A stretch of DNA of 64,000 nucleotides, taken from assembly GCF_018691265.1 (NCBI RefSeq), contig NW_024881278.1, forward strand, positions 372,001 to 436,000, in the 5' to 3' direction. The position numbers and the translations under genes are program-made. Positions 52,441-64,000 of the stretch are shown here, piece by piece. The stretch is from Tyto alba (Eukaryota > Chordata > Aves > Strigiformes > Tytonidae). Within the stretch, counting starts at the first letter, position 1. The number at the start of each line of letters is the position of its first letter. The notes beneath the pieces were generated by a model. The model made no database searches. It was given only the letters and a program-made list of their open reading frames with translations, and was not told the origin of the DNA.

Positions 52441-52600
52441 AACAAAAAAAAAAAAAAAAAAAAAAAAAAGAGATTTGTTTTTCTGATAGGTATTCCAAAG
52501 AATGGCAAGAATGTTATTTGCTTCCAAAACACATAAATATGCAGTTGTTTTTCAAGTAGCTAGACCTCCCCGCCAGTATTTTTAGGGAGAAGGTACTTAC

Positions 52601-52631
52601 GTTTGGGTCTCTGCTACTGAGTAAGCTGCTA
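52601..52631 (-). other. possible non-coding exon
   Basis: Acceptor CTTCAACTTCAG and donor C|GTAAGTACC bound 31 nt on the - strand upstream of the ARHGEF33 start. It may be a 5' UTR exon of that gene. There is no other support. Confidence 0.25.
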
Positions 52632-54204
52632 CTGAAGTTGAAGTTAAAAGTCTGTTTCACTCAAAGTTGTTAAACTTTGCTCCCAGTTTAGACTAGTCAA
52701 TGCCATAGAAAATTCCTGAGGCTTTTGTTATTGGGCCATTGAACTGGGACCAGGTTGTTTAACGCTGAGAACTGGTTTCAAAATTCAGAATTGTTTTTGC
52801 AATGTTGAGGAAAAAGGAACAAATAAAGGAAAGGCAAAACAGATATGAAAGAAACATAAACCTCCTCTGTGATAAACACTTTCACTGGAAACAACAAAAA
52901 CATCTTTTTGCTGGAAATTCATTGAATTTTTTCTTTTTAACAAAAACACATACATATTCTTAGCCATTCTGCTTTTATATTATTAATGTTTTATCATGCC
53001 AGTCACAGCAATATAACAATATATAATTGTTAATTATTAAAAATAGTAATTAACATCAATTAGTATGGAATTAGTTATATTAATATAGCATTAAATACAC
53101 TAACTGCATAGCCTGTCTTAAAGATTTTATAATTTTACTATCCACTTGCTGAATTATTCTGGGGATCCCTAGTCTCCAGTGACAATGTGACATTCATGGC
53201 CTTTGCAAGGCAGGGTGACCATACCCTTCCAGTACCAAGAACACTTATTTGGGGGAGCATGCAAAAATTAGAATCTCTAATGCATCCTGCTGCACAGCTT
53301 TAAATGGGGGACAGGGGACTGTAATGCATAAGGAAACGATGTATAAACAGGTCGCAATGGCTGTCATCCAAGGTGAGGAAAAGTCAGAATTAAAGCATAA
53401 TTTAGTTCCACCAAGTGCTCTCTAATTCCACTCTTAGACCAGCTTCTCTCAGGCACCTGAGACATCAAAATTCTTGTGTCTCTGTCCAGGTCCCACTTTG
53501 GCAGGTCCCCTTGCCCAGCACATCACCAGGGATATGCCATCAGTCCCACAGGTGGTGATTCGGAGTGAAGGATGCAACGTGAAGAGCATCTGTGGCTACC
53601 CTCCATTAGCACATGGAAACCTGCAGTTGTCATGAGGGGTGATGCTCACAGCAGGGCATTCCCCCCTCTGCTATGCTGCAGGTGATGACGTGAAATGCCT
53701 ACGGATCCAGTACAAACAAAGAGGTTTGTCCGATATGGAGAAAAATAACCTGTGTGACATTTTAATGAGAGAGAAATAATACCTGTAGAAGAAGGGCTTG
53801 TATAAGGATGCATCGTTGCCCCATTACCTACCTTCTGTTCTCATGCACTTCCTACTCAGGGCCACATGGGCCTCCAAGGTAGCCGTTTGGCATGATAACT
53901 TATCTCTAGGGTTGTAAAAATGCTGTGGGTTCCTGGCATCAGAAGTAATTTTTCCTTGCAGAGGGAATTCCAAACAGTATCTGTACAGCATGGAGATTTA
54001 ACTGAGGAGCTTCCACATCACACTTACAAGGACAATGTTTGAGCACTACCTCTGTCCTCTGCAGAGCTCAGGAGTGAGGCTTTGAAACTGGGACACCAGG
54101 GATGCCACTATCCCCTCCTGCTCCCTGCACCACCAGGAGCTCTGCTATATGACCGCACTGGAAAGTAGGGTGACCTTGGTTAAGTGGGTCCAGGAAATCT
54201 TCCC

Positions 54205-54425
54205 TGTTATACCAGAGTAAATGTCTTTCATGTGTCCTCTAGCTGCAGCCTGCAATTTCCTGAGTCACCCCTCCGTTCTTTGTTACATGAAATAATTGCA
54301 TTATGTTGGCTACTTTCCAGCATTTAGGGCTCAGTGCTGGACTCTGTGAATATATAACATTGTCTGCCTGTCCCTCGTTTATCTGAATTGCAAAACTAGT
54401 CAGCCCTTCCTCATCACTAAAACAA
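54205..54425. repeat. unclassified interspersed repeat, copy 2
   Basis: It matches copy 1 (52015-52249) almost base for base, with scattered substitutions and a 13-14 base deletion. It begins TGTTATACCAGAGTAA and ends CATCACTAAAACAA. No target-site duplication is obvious here. Confidence 0.8.
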
Positions 54426-54689
54426 GGCATACACCTCACTATGGTTTGCAGTGAATGCTTGTCCTCTGTTCCCCTGACTACTGGGTGGGGAACTACCAGG
54501 GACAAGAGTTTCAGTCAGCCTGAGTTGGCTGAACAGTGCCTGGCTTGTCCCTAAAGGGTGTAAAGAGGGGTTGGAAAATAGGACTGACATTTGGCCCTAA
54601 GACCCTGGCTGTGGTCTGCTTGGTCCTGCTTCTTCTGGCAGCAAACAACTCCTAGCTCACAGCAGTCTAGGCGAGTAGGAGCCTTGTAC

Positions 54690-54990
54690 GTCTCTAGTCC
54701 AACTTCCTGCTCATATCAAGGCTAACTCCAAACTAGATCAGGCTCCTCAGGGCTGTATCCAGCTCAAGTCTGAATATTTCGCACACTGGAGTCTTCTTAG
54801 CCTATCTGGGCCCTCCAGTACCCTGAGGAAGAATATTTTTCCTTACATTCAGTCAGGGTTTCCCTTTGCGGCAGCTTGTGCTCATTGCCTTTCACTGTTC
54901 ACCTCTGGGAAGGCTCTGGACTCTGTCTGCTTTATAGCCCACCCTGAGGCAATTAAAAGCTGCAAGAGTAATCCCCCTTAAACTTTTTTT
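54690..54990 (-). mobile_element. CR1 fragment, - orientation
   Basis: TCTAGTCCAACTTCCTGCTC, GATCAGGCTCCTCAGGGCTG and GTGCTCATTGCCTTTCACTG with CACCTCTGGGAAGGCTCTGG match the inverted CR1 3' region. It is diverged and truncated. Confidence 0.8.
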
Positions 54991-56681
54991 CTCAGTAGTG
55001 AGCAAGCCCCACACCCTCAACCCCTTCTCATATTCACATACATGAACGCATGTGCACATCAGCAGCCAGAGCAAGCCCTCCATGAGGCTGCTTTCCAAAA
55101 CCACCATCCGGCCCCCACCCACAGCAAATGCAAGGTTTGCCTAATGTGTCAGCCCACCACAGGGCAGCTTCCTCATCATCAAGGAGATGCTGCTGTTCCT
55201 CTGCAAGATCCCCACTGGATAGTCTCAACACCCAGTCACATGAAGCCATCAGCAGACTGTCTTGTCCCATAACCAAAGCCCATGGCCCCCCTGCTTTAGG
55301 GACAAGAAATGGCAAAGACGTGCTTGTTTCTTCAGAGCTGAGCATTGAAACTCATTTACCTTCCTGCAGCTCTCCTCAAGACAGAATGACATCTCTGAAG
55401 AAAAGCCCAGAGAACAGTTTCAGGGTGCTAAAGCCACCAGATTCCTTCATCATGGCAAAATGAAGTATTTTTCCCTATTGTCCCTATCTTCCTCCCAGCT
55501 GCTAAATCTGCCGAGCCCAAGAACAGAAGCTGAGTGCCACCTCTCCCATTAGTGGTCACCATGATTCTTGCCACTGGTGTCCAGCAAAGAATATTATCTT
55601 GGTGTCTTGCGCAAGCAGCTGGCACTGCAGCTCCCCCAGCACATCGTGGGCAGCATGTGAAAGTTAACAGAGCCTGATCCAGCACCCATTTCCCATGAGA
55701 TCCCCAAGGGAGAAGGTGTGGATGGACAGGAATGTGCCAGTGGGTTGCCCTCTTTAGCTATGCCCCAAGCATGGGGTTGAAGACTGGAGTGAGGTGCCAC
55801 TGAGCCAGCACAGGGGTGGGATTCCCCCACAAAAGCTGTGCGTGGGGGGAGGGAGGGGAGGCAGGTCCTGCAGCCTGCACTGCATTTGTGTAACCATGCT
55901 CACCCCTCCAGTGCTCCCCCCACATGGACTGGCATAACTGGGAGAAACAACCAACTGTGCAGAGGACCACTTGTTAAAAAGACCGACCAAATACCCCAAG
56001 CATCAGCATGCTAACAGGCAAAGTTCAGTAAAGCATTTACAGCCTAGCCTTGATGGACAACTGTTACTATTTGTTTGGTTTTCTGTCTCATTCTGCTTCT
56101 GAAATCATGACATGGGTAACAGTGCAGGGGAATCCATATGCACTTTTGCTGCTTCAGTTGTTAAACATCCACAGATCTAAATAAATGCTTGGGATCTTCC
56201 TGGTGACTATATCCTGCCAGCTGAGATCGCTGGCTGTTTTAAATAGCCCACTTGGAGAACAACCCCCAGTCCTCTAAAGAGAGCAAAAAATCAGTGATTT
56301 ACTCTCATCACTCTCACGCTTTGTCTCCAGGTAACTAATGGAGTTGTTATTCAAATACTTCAATTCAGCATGATATCTTGATTTAGCTCTTAAGTGGTAA
56401 GAGAAAAAAAGGTCTTTTAACCTGGTATTTTATAGACCTTAATACAAATGCAGCCTCACAAGATTCTTCAGCACACTAAGAAGCTAGATCTCCATGCACA
56501 ATCTTAGAAGAAATCAGCTGGAAATAACTGTGGGCACTGAAGATGCAAAATACTTTAAATACCATTTTATGTGCTGCACATGCAATATTAAATAGCTACG
56601 GCTCTAGCTTTTTCCAAGAACATGAAAAATGGTATTATTAATCCCACTTTTCATCCCATGCTGAGTACATTTTAAACTTAC

Positions 56682-56737
56682 CCCAGGCTAGTTGAAGATC
56701 CTTCAGCACTGGCGGTTGCCAGAGTTGGGAATTAGCA
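56682..56737 (-). other. orphan exon with excellent splice sites
   Basis: The - strand reads a long pyrimidine tract (CTCTCTCTCCTTTCTTGCAC) with CAG at 56738, then 56 nt, then G|GTAAGTTT. One frame is open (ANSQLWQPPVLKDLQLAW), entering in phase 2 and leaving in phase 1. It lies between MORN2 and ARHGEF33 and could be a 5' UTR exon of ARHGEF33 or a 3' exon of a MORN2 transcript. I recognise no homology. Confidence 0.45.
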
Positions 56738-59700
56738 CTGTGCAAGAAAGGAGAGAGAGAGGAAAGCAATGGTGGCTTGACGTTTCCCAGGATGGGACTG
56801 TCACATGCTAATCACTGATTTGAAACGCAAGCATAACAAATGTCTTCTAATTATGTAATCTTCAGGTCACATCCTTGCATCCCCATGCAAAAATCAGGAC
56901 TGTGCTCTTGGAAGAAGATGATACTGGCTTTTTTCCGTTTTAATTAGAACTGCACGCTGCTGTGAAGGGAGGGTGAGAAGCCTTGTGCAGTGATGGGCAG
57001 AGGGGACCATGTGGTGAGAGCCAGGTTCTGATGCAGTCTCTGCTACTTCACCAAGCTCAGAGGCTCTTAAGTACCTCCTGTGGCACCCAAGCGAGGCAGC
57101 CTGCAGCTGGGGACAGGGAGACGGGGCCAGCTCCTCCCCACTTTTTCTGACACCCTCAATCTCCTACCGTGCATGGCCCCACTAGGGATGCCAGGGCCAA
57201 GTTCCCCTTCTTTCATTCAGGGGCCAAGAGCAAGGTTGCTAAAGTGGCCAGAGCATGGGAACAGCAACCACCAGCACTTCTGTATTTTCCGTTGCTTGTT
57301 AAATCGTGAAAAATTTCCTTTGAATAAAAATAAATAAGGGCTTGGAAGGAGGTGGGAGAGTGGGAGGCAGTAGCCTTCCACGCCAGCTCCATTTCTTCAC
57401 TAAAGTCCTGCAGGGCTTTTTGCTCTGAAGGGCATCAAAAAAGCGTGGGGAGAATGCAGGTAACCCAAAGCCTGGGATGTCAGGAAAGGGTTTGAGCCAG
57501 TCCAGTGAGTTACTCAAAGCATTAGGGCAGGGAGACATAAAGGAGGAGGAACAGTAACAAAAGGCAGACTAATTTCTCCCTGAAAGACAAAGATCTGCTT
57601 CAAAGATACCCTTCAGGCAGAAAACCTGAAATATAAAACTGCACAGCTTAAATCAGTATAACTGCTGTGCAGCACGGATAAATGTGGTGATGTGGAGCCC
57701 TAGCAAAGGAGCTGAAAGGACAGGCTCATGGCTTAACAGGCTGCTACCTCTGAAGTCGAGTGTTAGGGACGGAGGACACTATTTCTTTTTTGGAGCTGGC
57801 TATTTCAGGAGCAAACCAAAATTGAACAAAATAAAATGATAATTCTGAAGGAGGTTTTTGGAAAGTGCATTTTTTTTGTGGGTCAAAGATACTTGTGAAT
57901 TCAACAAACAGCTCAAGCTATGAAAGATTTATTTTTTTTTTAATAAATAAAAACATTTAGCTTCACAAATCTATGAACAAAACATTTCAAATAGAGATTT
58001 TCCTACAGGCAGCTTTAAGAAAAATGACTGAAAGGTGTTATATTACCAAATGACCCATGAGCTGCTTTGCTTCAGATGGCCCAGTATGTTTCTGTCTGAT
58101 GACAATGTGCTGTTTTTTCTCTTTGCTAATAAAGCACGGGGCCCAAGGCTTTTCCAATTCCTAGCAAAAGAAACTGAGTATTTGAAGGCACCTCTGAAGG
58201 AACAGCATTTGTACATTGTGTCTGCAAATGGAGGCAAGGACAGGTATTTACTAAAACTCCATTAAATATCTGGCAAGCAAAGACTCAACACACATTTTTT
58301 CCTGACAGCACGGGTATGTTGTGGACTTATTTTTTTAAACTAGAAAGCAGTTTTTCTGCTTTGCAAAGCAAAGTATTTAGATTCGTAGTACAGAGGCCTT
58401 TGATGACCAAATGCAAACAAGTATTTTTTCACTGCACGAGACTTTCTGATGGGACAGTGGCAACGACTGGTCTCCCCTGTGCGTTCTCCCATCTACTTCC
58501 CAGAACAAAGCAGCTTTGGTGTGTGGTAGAGGTCTGTCCATGAGCAGCCTGGTATCAGCGCCTGGGGATTATGGACTTGACCTATGAGGAGTAACTACCA
58601 TGTTACATCTGTACTTGCTCTCTGCCCTGACCCTACTGTGCAGCAGCGAGCTTAGGGTAAGCATGATCATAGGAGCACTGTGTTTGCAAAAGCTTTGCTG
58701 GGTGGTGAGGTTTGTTTCCTGGGGAAAGTTACAAAAGTTAAGCATAAATTAGGCTTCATGTGTTGATGACAGGTTTTTTGAAACTTGGGGAGAAAGACAT
58801 TACTAGGGCAAGTTACAATTAAAAAAAAAAGAATTCTAGTCATCAACCGCTCCGCTTATAAATTCACCCTATCCAACTTCATTTCTTTAAGGTTTTCACT
58901 GAGGACACTTCAACTAATCAGTCTGAAAAGAAAACAAACTTCATTTTATTTACTATTGACATGCATCCTCAGGGGTTAATTTTAATAAATATATGAAGAA
59001 ATCAATGCCTGTTGAAAACTGGTCACAGCTGTTGAGTCCAGAATGTAATCAGAGAGCTGCCTTTAACCCGTGCTACTGTCCGTGCCAAATAGCTGCATTT
59101 TCAATTTCTGTTTCAGTCCCACTGCTGCCAAACCATGAAATGTGCTATTCCATTTTCATCTATACAGTCTCCTTCACTTTCCATCCTGTAATGACATAAA
59201 TCCAGCCTGTTGAAAATGCAGTTTGTGGCAGCATGGTGATGTATGCACTACACAGATAAACAAGTTGTCAGGAATCAGAACCTTGCCAGTATAGTAGAAG
59301 TACCTGCCTTAACTTTCTCCCACATTGTAGCCTATAAAAGTTTTGACCCAGAAAGCACACAGGTTAGACAGCCAAGGAATATATTCCTTTATTTGAAAAC
59401 TGTATTTATACTAACATCCTCCCAGCATGTATCCTCTACAGGAAAAACTTCATAGTCCCAGTCATTATTTGAAATTACCGGGAATTAAGTCCTGTGAAGT
59501 TTATCCTGACTTTCATTAGGGCCATCTTAAAGATGGGTAAGTATATGCAGTCAGTTACATTGAATCTCCTTGCTGTAAAAATCCATCATCTCTTACCCTT
59601 TCCCCATCCTGCTACGTGCTCTTATGACAAAGTGCAAGGATTTACAGCCTCCTGTGAGGAAAAAATGTAATTGCCATGTGAATTCCATCTTCATAGACCA

Positions 59701-60235
59701 CATATTTCTGCTGATCTTTGAAAGCTCTGATCAAGCTCATCATTATACCTGAAAAACTACTATAAAGAAGAAATGTCTATGCATCAGCATCCCTTGCAAG
59801 TGAGGAGAAAGTAACTTTTAAAATCAGTTACTGGAGATGTGTTTGCCTTAAAAAATGAAGCCACGTAGCAGTCACAGCAAGTTGCTATGGTGCTGCCTAT
59901 TTATGTTCTCTCATGAAATCCACAGTGATCTGGTGAACTGATGCCTATTTCACTTGAGTGGGTGGAAACTAGCAATTCTGAAACTTGGCAAAATAGCCTG
60001 TATTGAGCTGTCAGGGAGTGGCGCGTATTAACAGTCACAAAGCAGTGTCAAAAAGAGAAGTCTTAATTCCATGGTGAAAACGGCAGTAGCTGGCAAAGAT
60101 TTGATCTCTGCTGCCAGGGGTATACATACATCATCATTTTAGCTAGTTGATATCACAAGTTCAAATCAGGACCACCTGGATCTTAACAATCTATGCTGCA
60201 CGGAACTACTGTCCCCAGCGCTGCAAATAACTCAC

Positions 60236-60282
60236 CTACCCTGACAGCCTGAGGGGTTAATTATATCTTCTGGAATTTCTTT
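60236..60282 (-). other. orphan exon-like segment
   Basis: Acceptor CTTGATCCACAG and donor AG|GTGAGTTAT bound 47 nt. In phase 0, the phase left by the MORN2 exon at 61031, it reads KEIPEDIINPSGCQG(R). It does not look like a MORN repeat. Confidence 0.3.
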
Positions 60283-61030
60283 CTGTGGATCAAGGCAGAA
60301 CAAGTCTTTTATTTGTTCAGCCTAGGCCACTAAGCCATGGCCTAGGATTTAAATCTGTGCTGTAAAGCACTTCTGTGCCATAATCTTAATTCTTATCATT
60401 GCACCAATATTTTTGTAAGAGACTGAAAAAACGGCCAGACTAGATCTAATAAATCCACAAGATGCTGTTTGCTAATTGCAGAGCCTTATTTCTCATTTTA
60501 AGGACCGCCTCCTCTCCAGCATCAACAAAAGCAATCTTCCTATACTTACTAATTCATTCCTGGAGAACTGCATAACCAAGGGCAGCCAAACAGTGGTGTA
60601 TCTGTCAATGGTCAGAGCTCCCCTGTTTCACTGTGGGATGTGTGTGTGGCAAATCTACACGTGCAGGAGGGCCATGCCTAGCCCCTGTGTGAGCACAGCC
60701 CTTTCACGCAGGCCTTTCACAGTGGCTGGGCTGTCCGAGGCACCACCAGCGCTACATCGCCTGGGTGTTTCTCCAGCGCCTGCCTGCCAGCAATGACCGG
60801 TGTGTTTGCAGAAGCCTCCGGAGGCAGCAGGACATCTGAAGACCCTAAGTGTCTCCAGTCTTCAGACGAGGCTGTGACAAGATTCCCAGATAGAAAAAGA
60901 GTGTGCGGCACTGGTCTGATCCTTCTCAGGTTATGATTTTCCTTTCTGTGTCTTTTTAAGGGGGGATATACTGAGACGTGCTCCATTCCAAACCCAGAGT
61001 AAGTTAAAATGAATGAATACTGAAAATTAC

Positions 61031-61137
61031 TTTGTTGTTTTTCCAACTGCCCACATACGTAGTTCCATTGGCACTGGGGTGAACTCCATGACCAGTCCTT
61101 TCGAGCACACCCTCAGGTGTCCTTTTGCACTGCCCCT
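61031..61137 (-). CDS. MORN2: MORN2 exon (MORN-repeat protein), partial gene
   Basis: The exon encodes (E)GQCKRTPEGVLERTGH and GVHPSANGTTYVGSWKNNK between acceptor TTTTCTAG and donor GTAATT. Mammalian MORN2 has the closely similar GVIERNGIGTHTTPNG and VYTGSWKDDK, so I am confident of the family. MORN2 is a small protein of MORN repeats (YxGxWxxGxxxGxG) linked to acrosome formation and LC3-associated phagocytosis. The exon enters in phase 1 and leaves in phase 0. The upstream exon (expected SYIFPNGDKY-like) and the downstream exons (expected MNGFGRLEH-like) were not found in recognisable intact form. Confidence 0.8.
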
Positions 61138-61604
61138 CTAGAAAATGAGAGTGGTGGAAAACAGGTATTTTCACTTCAAGACAGAGAGCATCTGAGAGGC
61201 AAATCCTCTGAGATTGTGCAATCCATTTTTTCTGTTGCACAGCGACGTTTCTCCCAGAGATGACTCTCTCTCCTGTAGACAGATTGCTCCCAGAGATAGG
61301 CCCCTGGAGCACGCAAGCCTTGCTGAAGCCTTTGGGTGCCATGCACGGCGTGCAAGCCAGCAGCAGTCCCGTTACCCATCCTTTCACCACTGAGCCTCAC
61401 TGGGGGGGTGCTGGGGAGCTGGCACGGGGCAGAGCAGACCTCAGTGTACTGTCAGGGCGGTGGCTGTGGCTGTCCGCAGGAGGACCCTGAGGAAACACCC
61501 CTACAGCGGCTTCTGTGTGTCTATGGCAGTTCTTACGCAGACAAAGCAGTGTGTTACTTGGACGATAGTCCGTTTTTGCTGGTAAAATTGTTTGCTTTAA
61601 CCTC

Positions 61605-61735
61605 CAGCCTGGCACAGGTTGCCCAGAGGGGTTGTGGAGTCTCCATCCATGGGGATACTCAAGACCTGCCAGTGGGATACAGTCCAAGGCAACCATCGTC
61701 AGTGACCCTGCATGCGCAGGGGACTGGGGATCTCT
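61605..61735 (+). mobile_element. CR1 fragment, + orientation
   Basis: AGCCTGGCACAGGTTGCCCA, GAGGGGTTGTGGAGTCTCCA and GGGGATACTCAAGACCTGCC match the CR1 3' region near its end. It explains part of the open frame that crosses it. Confidence 0.75.
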
Positions 61736-62649
61736 GGAGGGGCCTCCCCAACTCAGCTGTGCAGCTTCAGAGTCACTTGTAATTTAAGTAGCCCTCACCC
61801 TGAAACTGGCATAGATTTCCTCTGTTTGAATCCCACTCAGTTTTGCAAAAGGAATTAGATTTTCTTGCCACACTTGTCTTTATTTGGGAGTATGAAAGAC
61901 ACTTTAAAAACTGCAGGATCTTCTGAGAAAGAAGCAGCCATCATCACTGTTTACAACTGTTGTCTGATATTCAAATATATATATTCAAATACACAGCAGC
62001 TTGAAACGGTACATAAATATCAGTGTGCTGCTTGAGTGTGCCATTCGTTATAGCAGAGCTGTCAGTCCTGTCCATGGGGCACCATGTTGCTGTAAAAGGA
62101 TAAAAGAGCAAAAAATTGGCAAAAGACAAAAAAGCAAAGTTTCTCATATCATCTGCATCTCAGAATCTAAGTTTTGTGTTGTAACCAGGATCGCTATTGC
62201 TATAAACAAATCTATGCTTGCTTAGTTCCAGGATAGAACCATCGTATTATTAAGATTTATGACCAACAGAATGGTAATCTGAAACCATTCTGTAGAAAGT
62301 ACCTATTTTTGTGTTCTTTAAGGGAACTCAGCTCATTATAATATGAAAACCACACCTCTATAACTTAAGTTACCCACCTCTTTACGAAGCCCCTCACCTT
62401 TTGAGCATGCATATATAGGTAGATCCCGTGACTTAAAATGAAATTGATGAATCAAACTAGCCAATGGATGATACTGTGATAAAATACCAATAGTTAGGTA
62501 CAGAGGTGAGTGTTTAGAATCAGACAAATACGGTGTGTGTGGCTCACTCGGCCTGCTGGCCGCTTTGGATGCCTAGTACCCTCCCCTGCCCAGAGCTGTA
62601 ATAAACACAAACATCTCGACGCTGCGTGCTAACGGGCTCCTTGCCCAGC

Positions 62650-63240
62650 GGGCGAAGAACCGTGTCTCTGAGCCAACAGTGTGGGGGGGAGCGGGGCGGG
62701 CGGGGGACGGGAGCGCCGCCGCCCGCAGCGCCAGGCGGAACTGCCGGCGGCTGCTGGGGGGCAGGGAGGGGACGGACTGACGGCCGGACGGGGACGACCC
62801 GGAAGGGGAAGGCGGGCGCTTCCGGGCCAGGAGCCGCGGAGCTGGGCCGGAGCGGGGCGGAGCGGGGAGGTGAGGAACGGGCGCCCGTGGGGGTGTGAAG
62901 GGGAACGGTGGGGTCCCCAGGAGGGACTAGCGGCGCCGTGGGGAGCCGGGGGCGGAGAGGAATGGGGTGCGCGGGGCTCCGTGGGCAGGGGACGCGGCCC
63001 CGGCAACGGGGGCGGGAGGAGGGGACGGGGGCGCTGCGGTGAGGGAGGGGCAGGGCCTGCAGTGGAGGTTTGGGGATCCCTGTGTGATCCCCACGGTGCT
63101 GGTGGTGGGACGCTCCTGGGAGGTGGGAGAGGCGAGCGGGGGCGGGGGCGGAGGGGTCGTCGGGGAAGTGACCGGGGGGAGCGGAACCGTTCTGTGCCGG
63201 GAGCTCCGTGTTAAGAGGATGGGGACGGACCCGGTGTGAC
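62650..63240. promoter_or_regulatory. CpG island, probable shared MORN2/DHX57 promoter
   Basis: This block is GC-rich and CpG-dense, unlike the AT-rich rest of the window. It lies upstream of the leftward MORN2 exon. In human, DHX57 starts head to head with MORN2, so a rightward DHX57 start is expected here. Two ETS-type motifs face each other: CCGGAAG at 62799-62805 and CTTCCGG at 62819-62825. A donor-like GGGAG|GTGAGG at 62870 could end a first untranslated DHX57 exon. No TATA box is evident. Confidence 0.65.
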
Positions 63241-64000
63241 CGTGTTCTCGGGGATGGCTGCAAGCGGTTGTGTGCAGCTGCCGTGCTCGCCCTCTTAGCC
63301 TCCCTCACTTGTGCTAGGCTGCTTTGAGCGGGGTCAGCTTGTATGTTACATCCTGTCCGGTCCTGGTGGAGCTCCAGTGGGAGGACTGTCTTGGCCTGGT
63401 TCTGGAGGTGCCAGTGCAAAGATCCAGGTAATAAGCTCCTGCCAGACCATCCACAGCTTCTCACCTGTCCCTGCAATAGCTTTCCTTTTTCAGGAGCATG
63501 ATGCTGGGGCGTGTATTAATGTTGGGCCACTCTGTCACTGGCAACAACTGCTTAATACGAATGGGCTTGTATCAGAGCCGGTGAAGATCCTGCTGTGAGA
63601 AGAAGAGGGGGGCTTCTGTTTTCCAAGACAGGTCCCTAATCACTCTCCTGTCCAGGCTCCACAGAGCGCTCAGCCGTCTGGGCAGCTGCTTGCAGAAGGG
63701 AATGGGGTCAGGAGCAGGTTAATGTGAAAACAAACTGTATCTTTGGCTTCAGCTTCCCTTCGACCTTTTACTCTCAGTCCTGCAAACTCCTGAGTCAAGA
63801 AGCGGCAGTGCACAGGCTGCTTTCTGCTGTGAAAGTTCCCCTAAAGGCTTGTCCTTTGGACTCCCATGTCCGAGAAAGTTCCTTGAGAGTGGCAGAACTG
63901 GAGCTCCCAGGCTGGGCAGAGTTGCTGGTAGGCTCATCCTTTTGCCAGAGATCCCGCAGTTTTTGGTTGAACAGCTGTGTGGAGTGTTACTTTTATTTTC
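62870..64000 (+). other. probable DHX57 first intron / 5' region
   Basis: No sequence like the DHX57 N-terminus (Gly/Arg-rich) or its helicase motifs was found, so its coding part must lie beyond the window. The assignment rests on conserved gene order only. Confidence 0.35.

Noticed and set aside
61336..61782. 148-codon open frame on the + strand
   Set aside because: It crosses a CR1 fragment and has no credible product.
62681..63214. 177-codon open frame on the + strand
   Set aside because: It is Gly/Arg-rich, overlaps the frame above in the CpG island, and does not match the DHX57 N-terminus.
62544..63476. 310-codon open frame on the - strand
   Set aside because: It lies in the CpG island, where GC-rich sequence has few stop codons in every frame. 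Pro/Ser/Arg-rich composition and no family similarity point to a chance frame.

Overview
The window is vertebrate nuclear DNA, most likely from a bird. The evidence is large genes with short exons and GT-AG introns, several CR1-type LINE fragments (a retroposon abundant in sauropsids), no Alu- or L1-like repeats, and exons that translate to near-identical vertebrate orthologues. The gene order DHX57 promoter / MORN2 / ARHGEF33 / SOS1 matches the human 2p22 neighbourhood as I remember it. No species call is possible.

Layout. From 1 to about 18,500 is the 3' half of SOS1 on the + strand. Twelve coding exons (3509-14041) carry the RAS-exchanger core (REM and CDC25 domains) and the proline-rich tail that binds GRB2. 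The 5' half of SOS1 lies upstream of the window. A long 3' UTR follows, with a CR1 copy apparently inserted in it. From about 18,500 to 23,600 I see no gene. SOS1 and ARHGEF33 converge on this gap.

From about 24,040 to 50,051 on the - strand lies a complete ARHGEF33 coding sequence of 15 exons. I rebuilt it by hand from splice sites and phases; it comes to 2406 nt, or 801 codons plus stop. It encodes an N-terminal coiled coil, a Dbl-homology (RhoGEF) domain without an obvious PH domain, a serine/proline-rich tail, and a last exon that ends in a lysine/arginine-rich stretch. Upstream, between 50,100 and 61,000, are CR1 fragments, an unclassified repeat present twice, and several isolated exon-like segments on the - strand that may be 5' UTR exons.

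At 61,031-61,137 (- strand) is one clear MORN2 exon; its partner exons were not found. A GC-rich, CpG-dense block at about 62,650-63,240 holds two opposed ETS motifs. It looks like the shared promoter of MORN2 (leftward) and DHX57 (rightward, with its coding part outside the window).

Functionally, SOS1 activates RAS and, through its upstream DH domain, RAC. ARHGEF33 is a predicted Rho-family exchanger. There is no sign of a microbial, viral or mobile defence system. The points most worth checking are a possible mutually exclusive exon and a basic C-terminal exon in ARHGEF33, the apparently incomplete MORN2, a duplicated repeat nested in a CR1, and orphan exons with very good splice sites.
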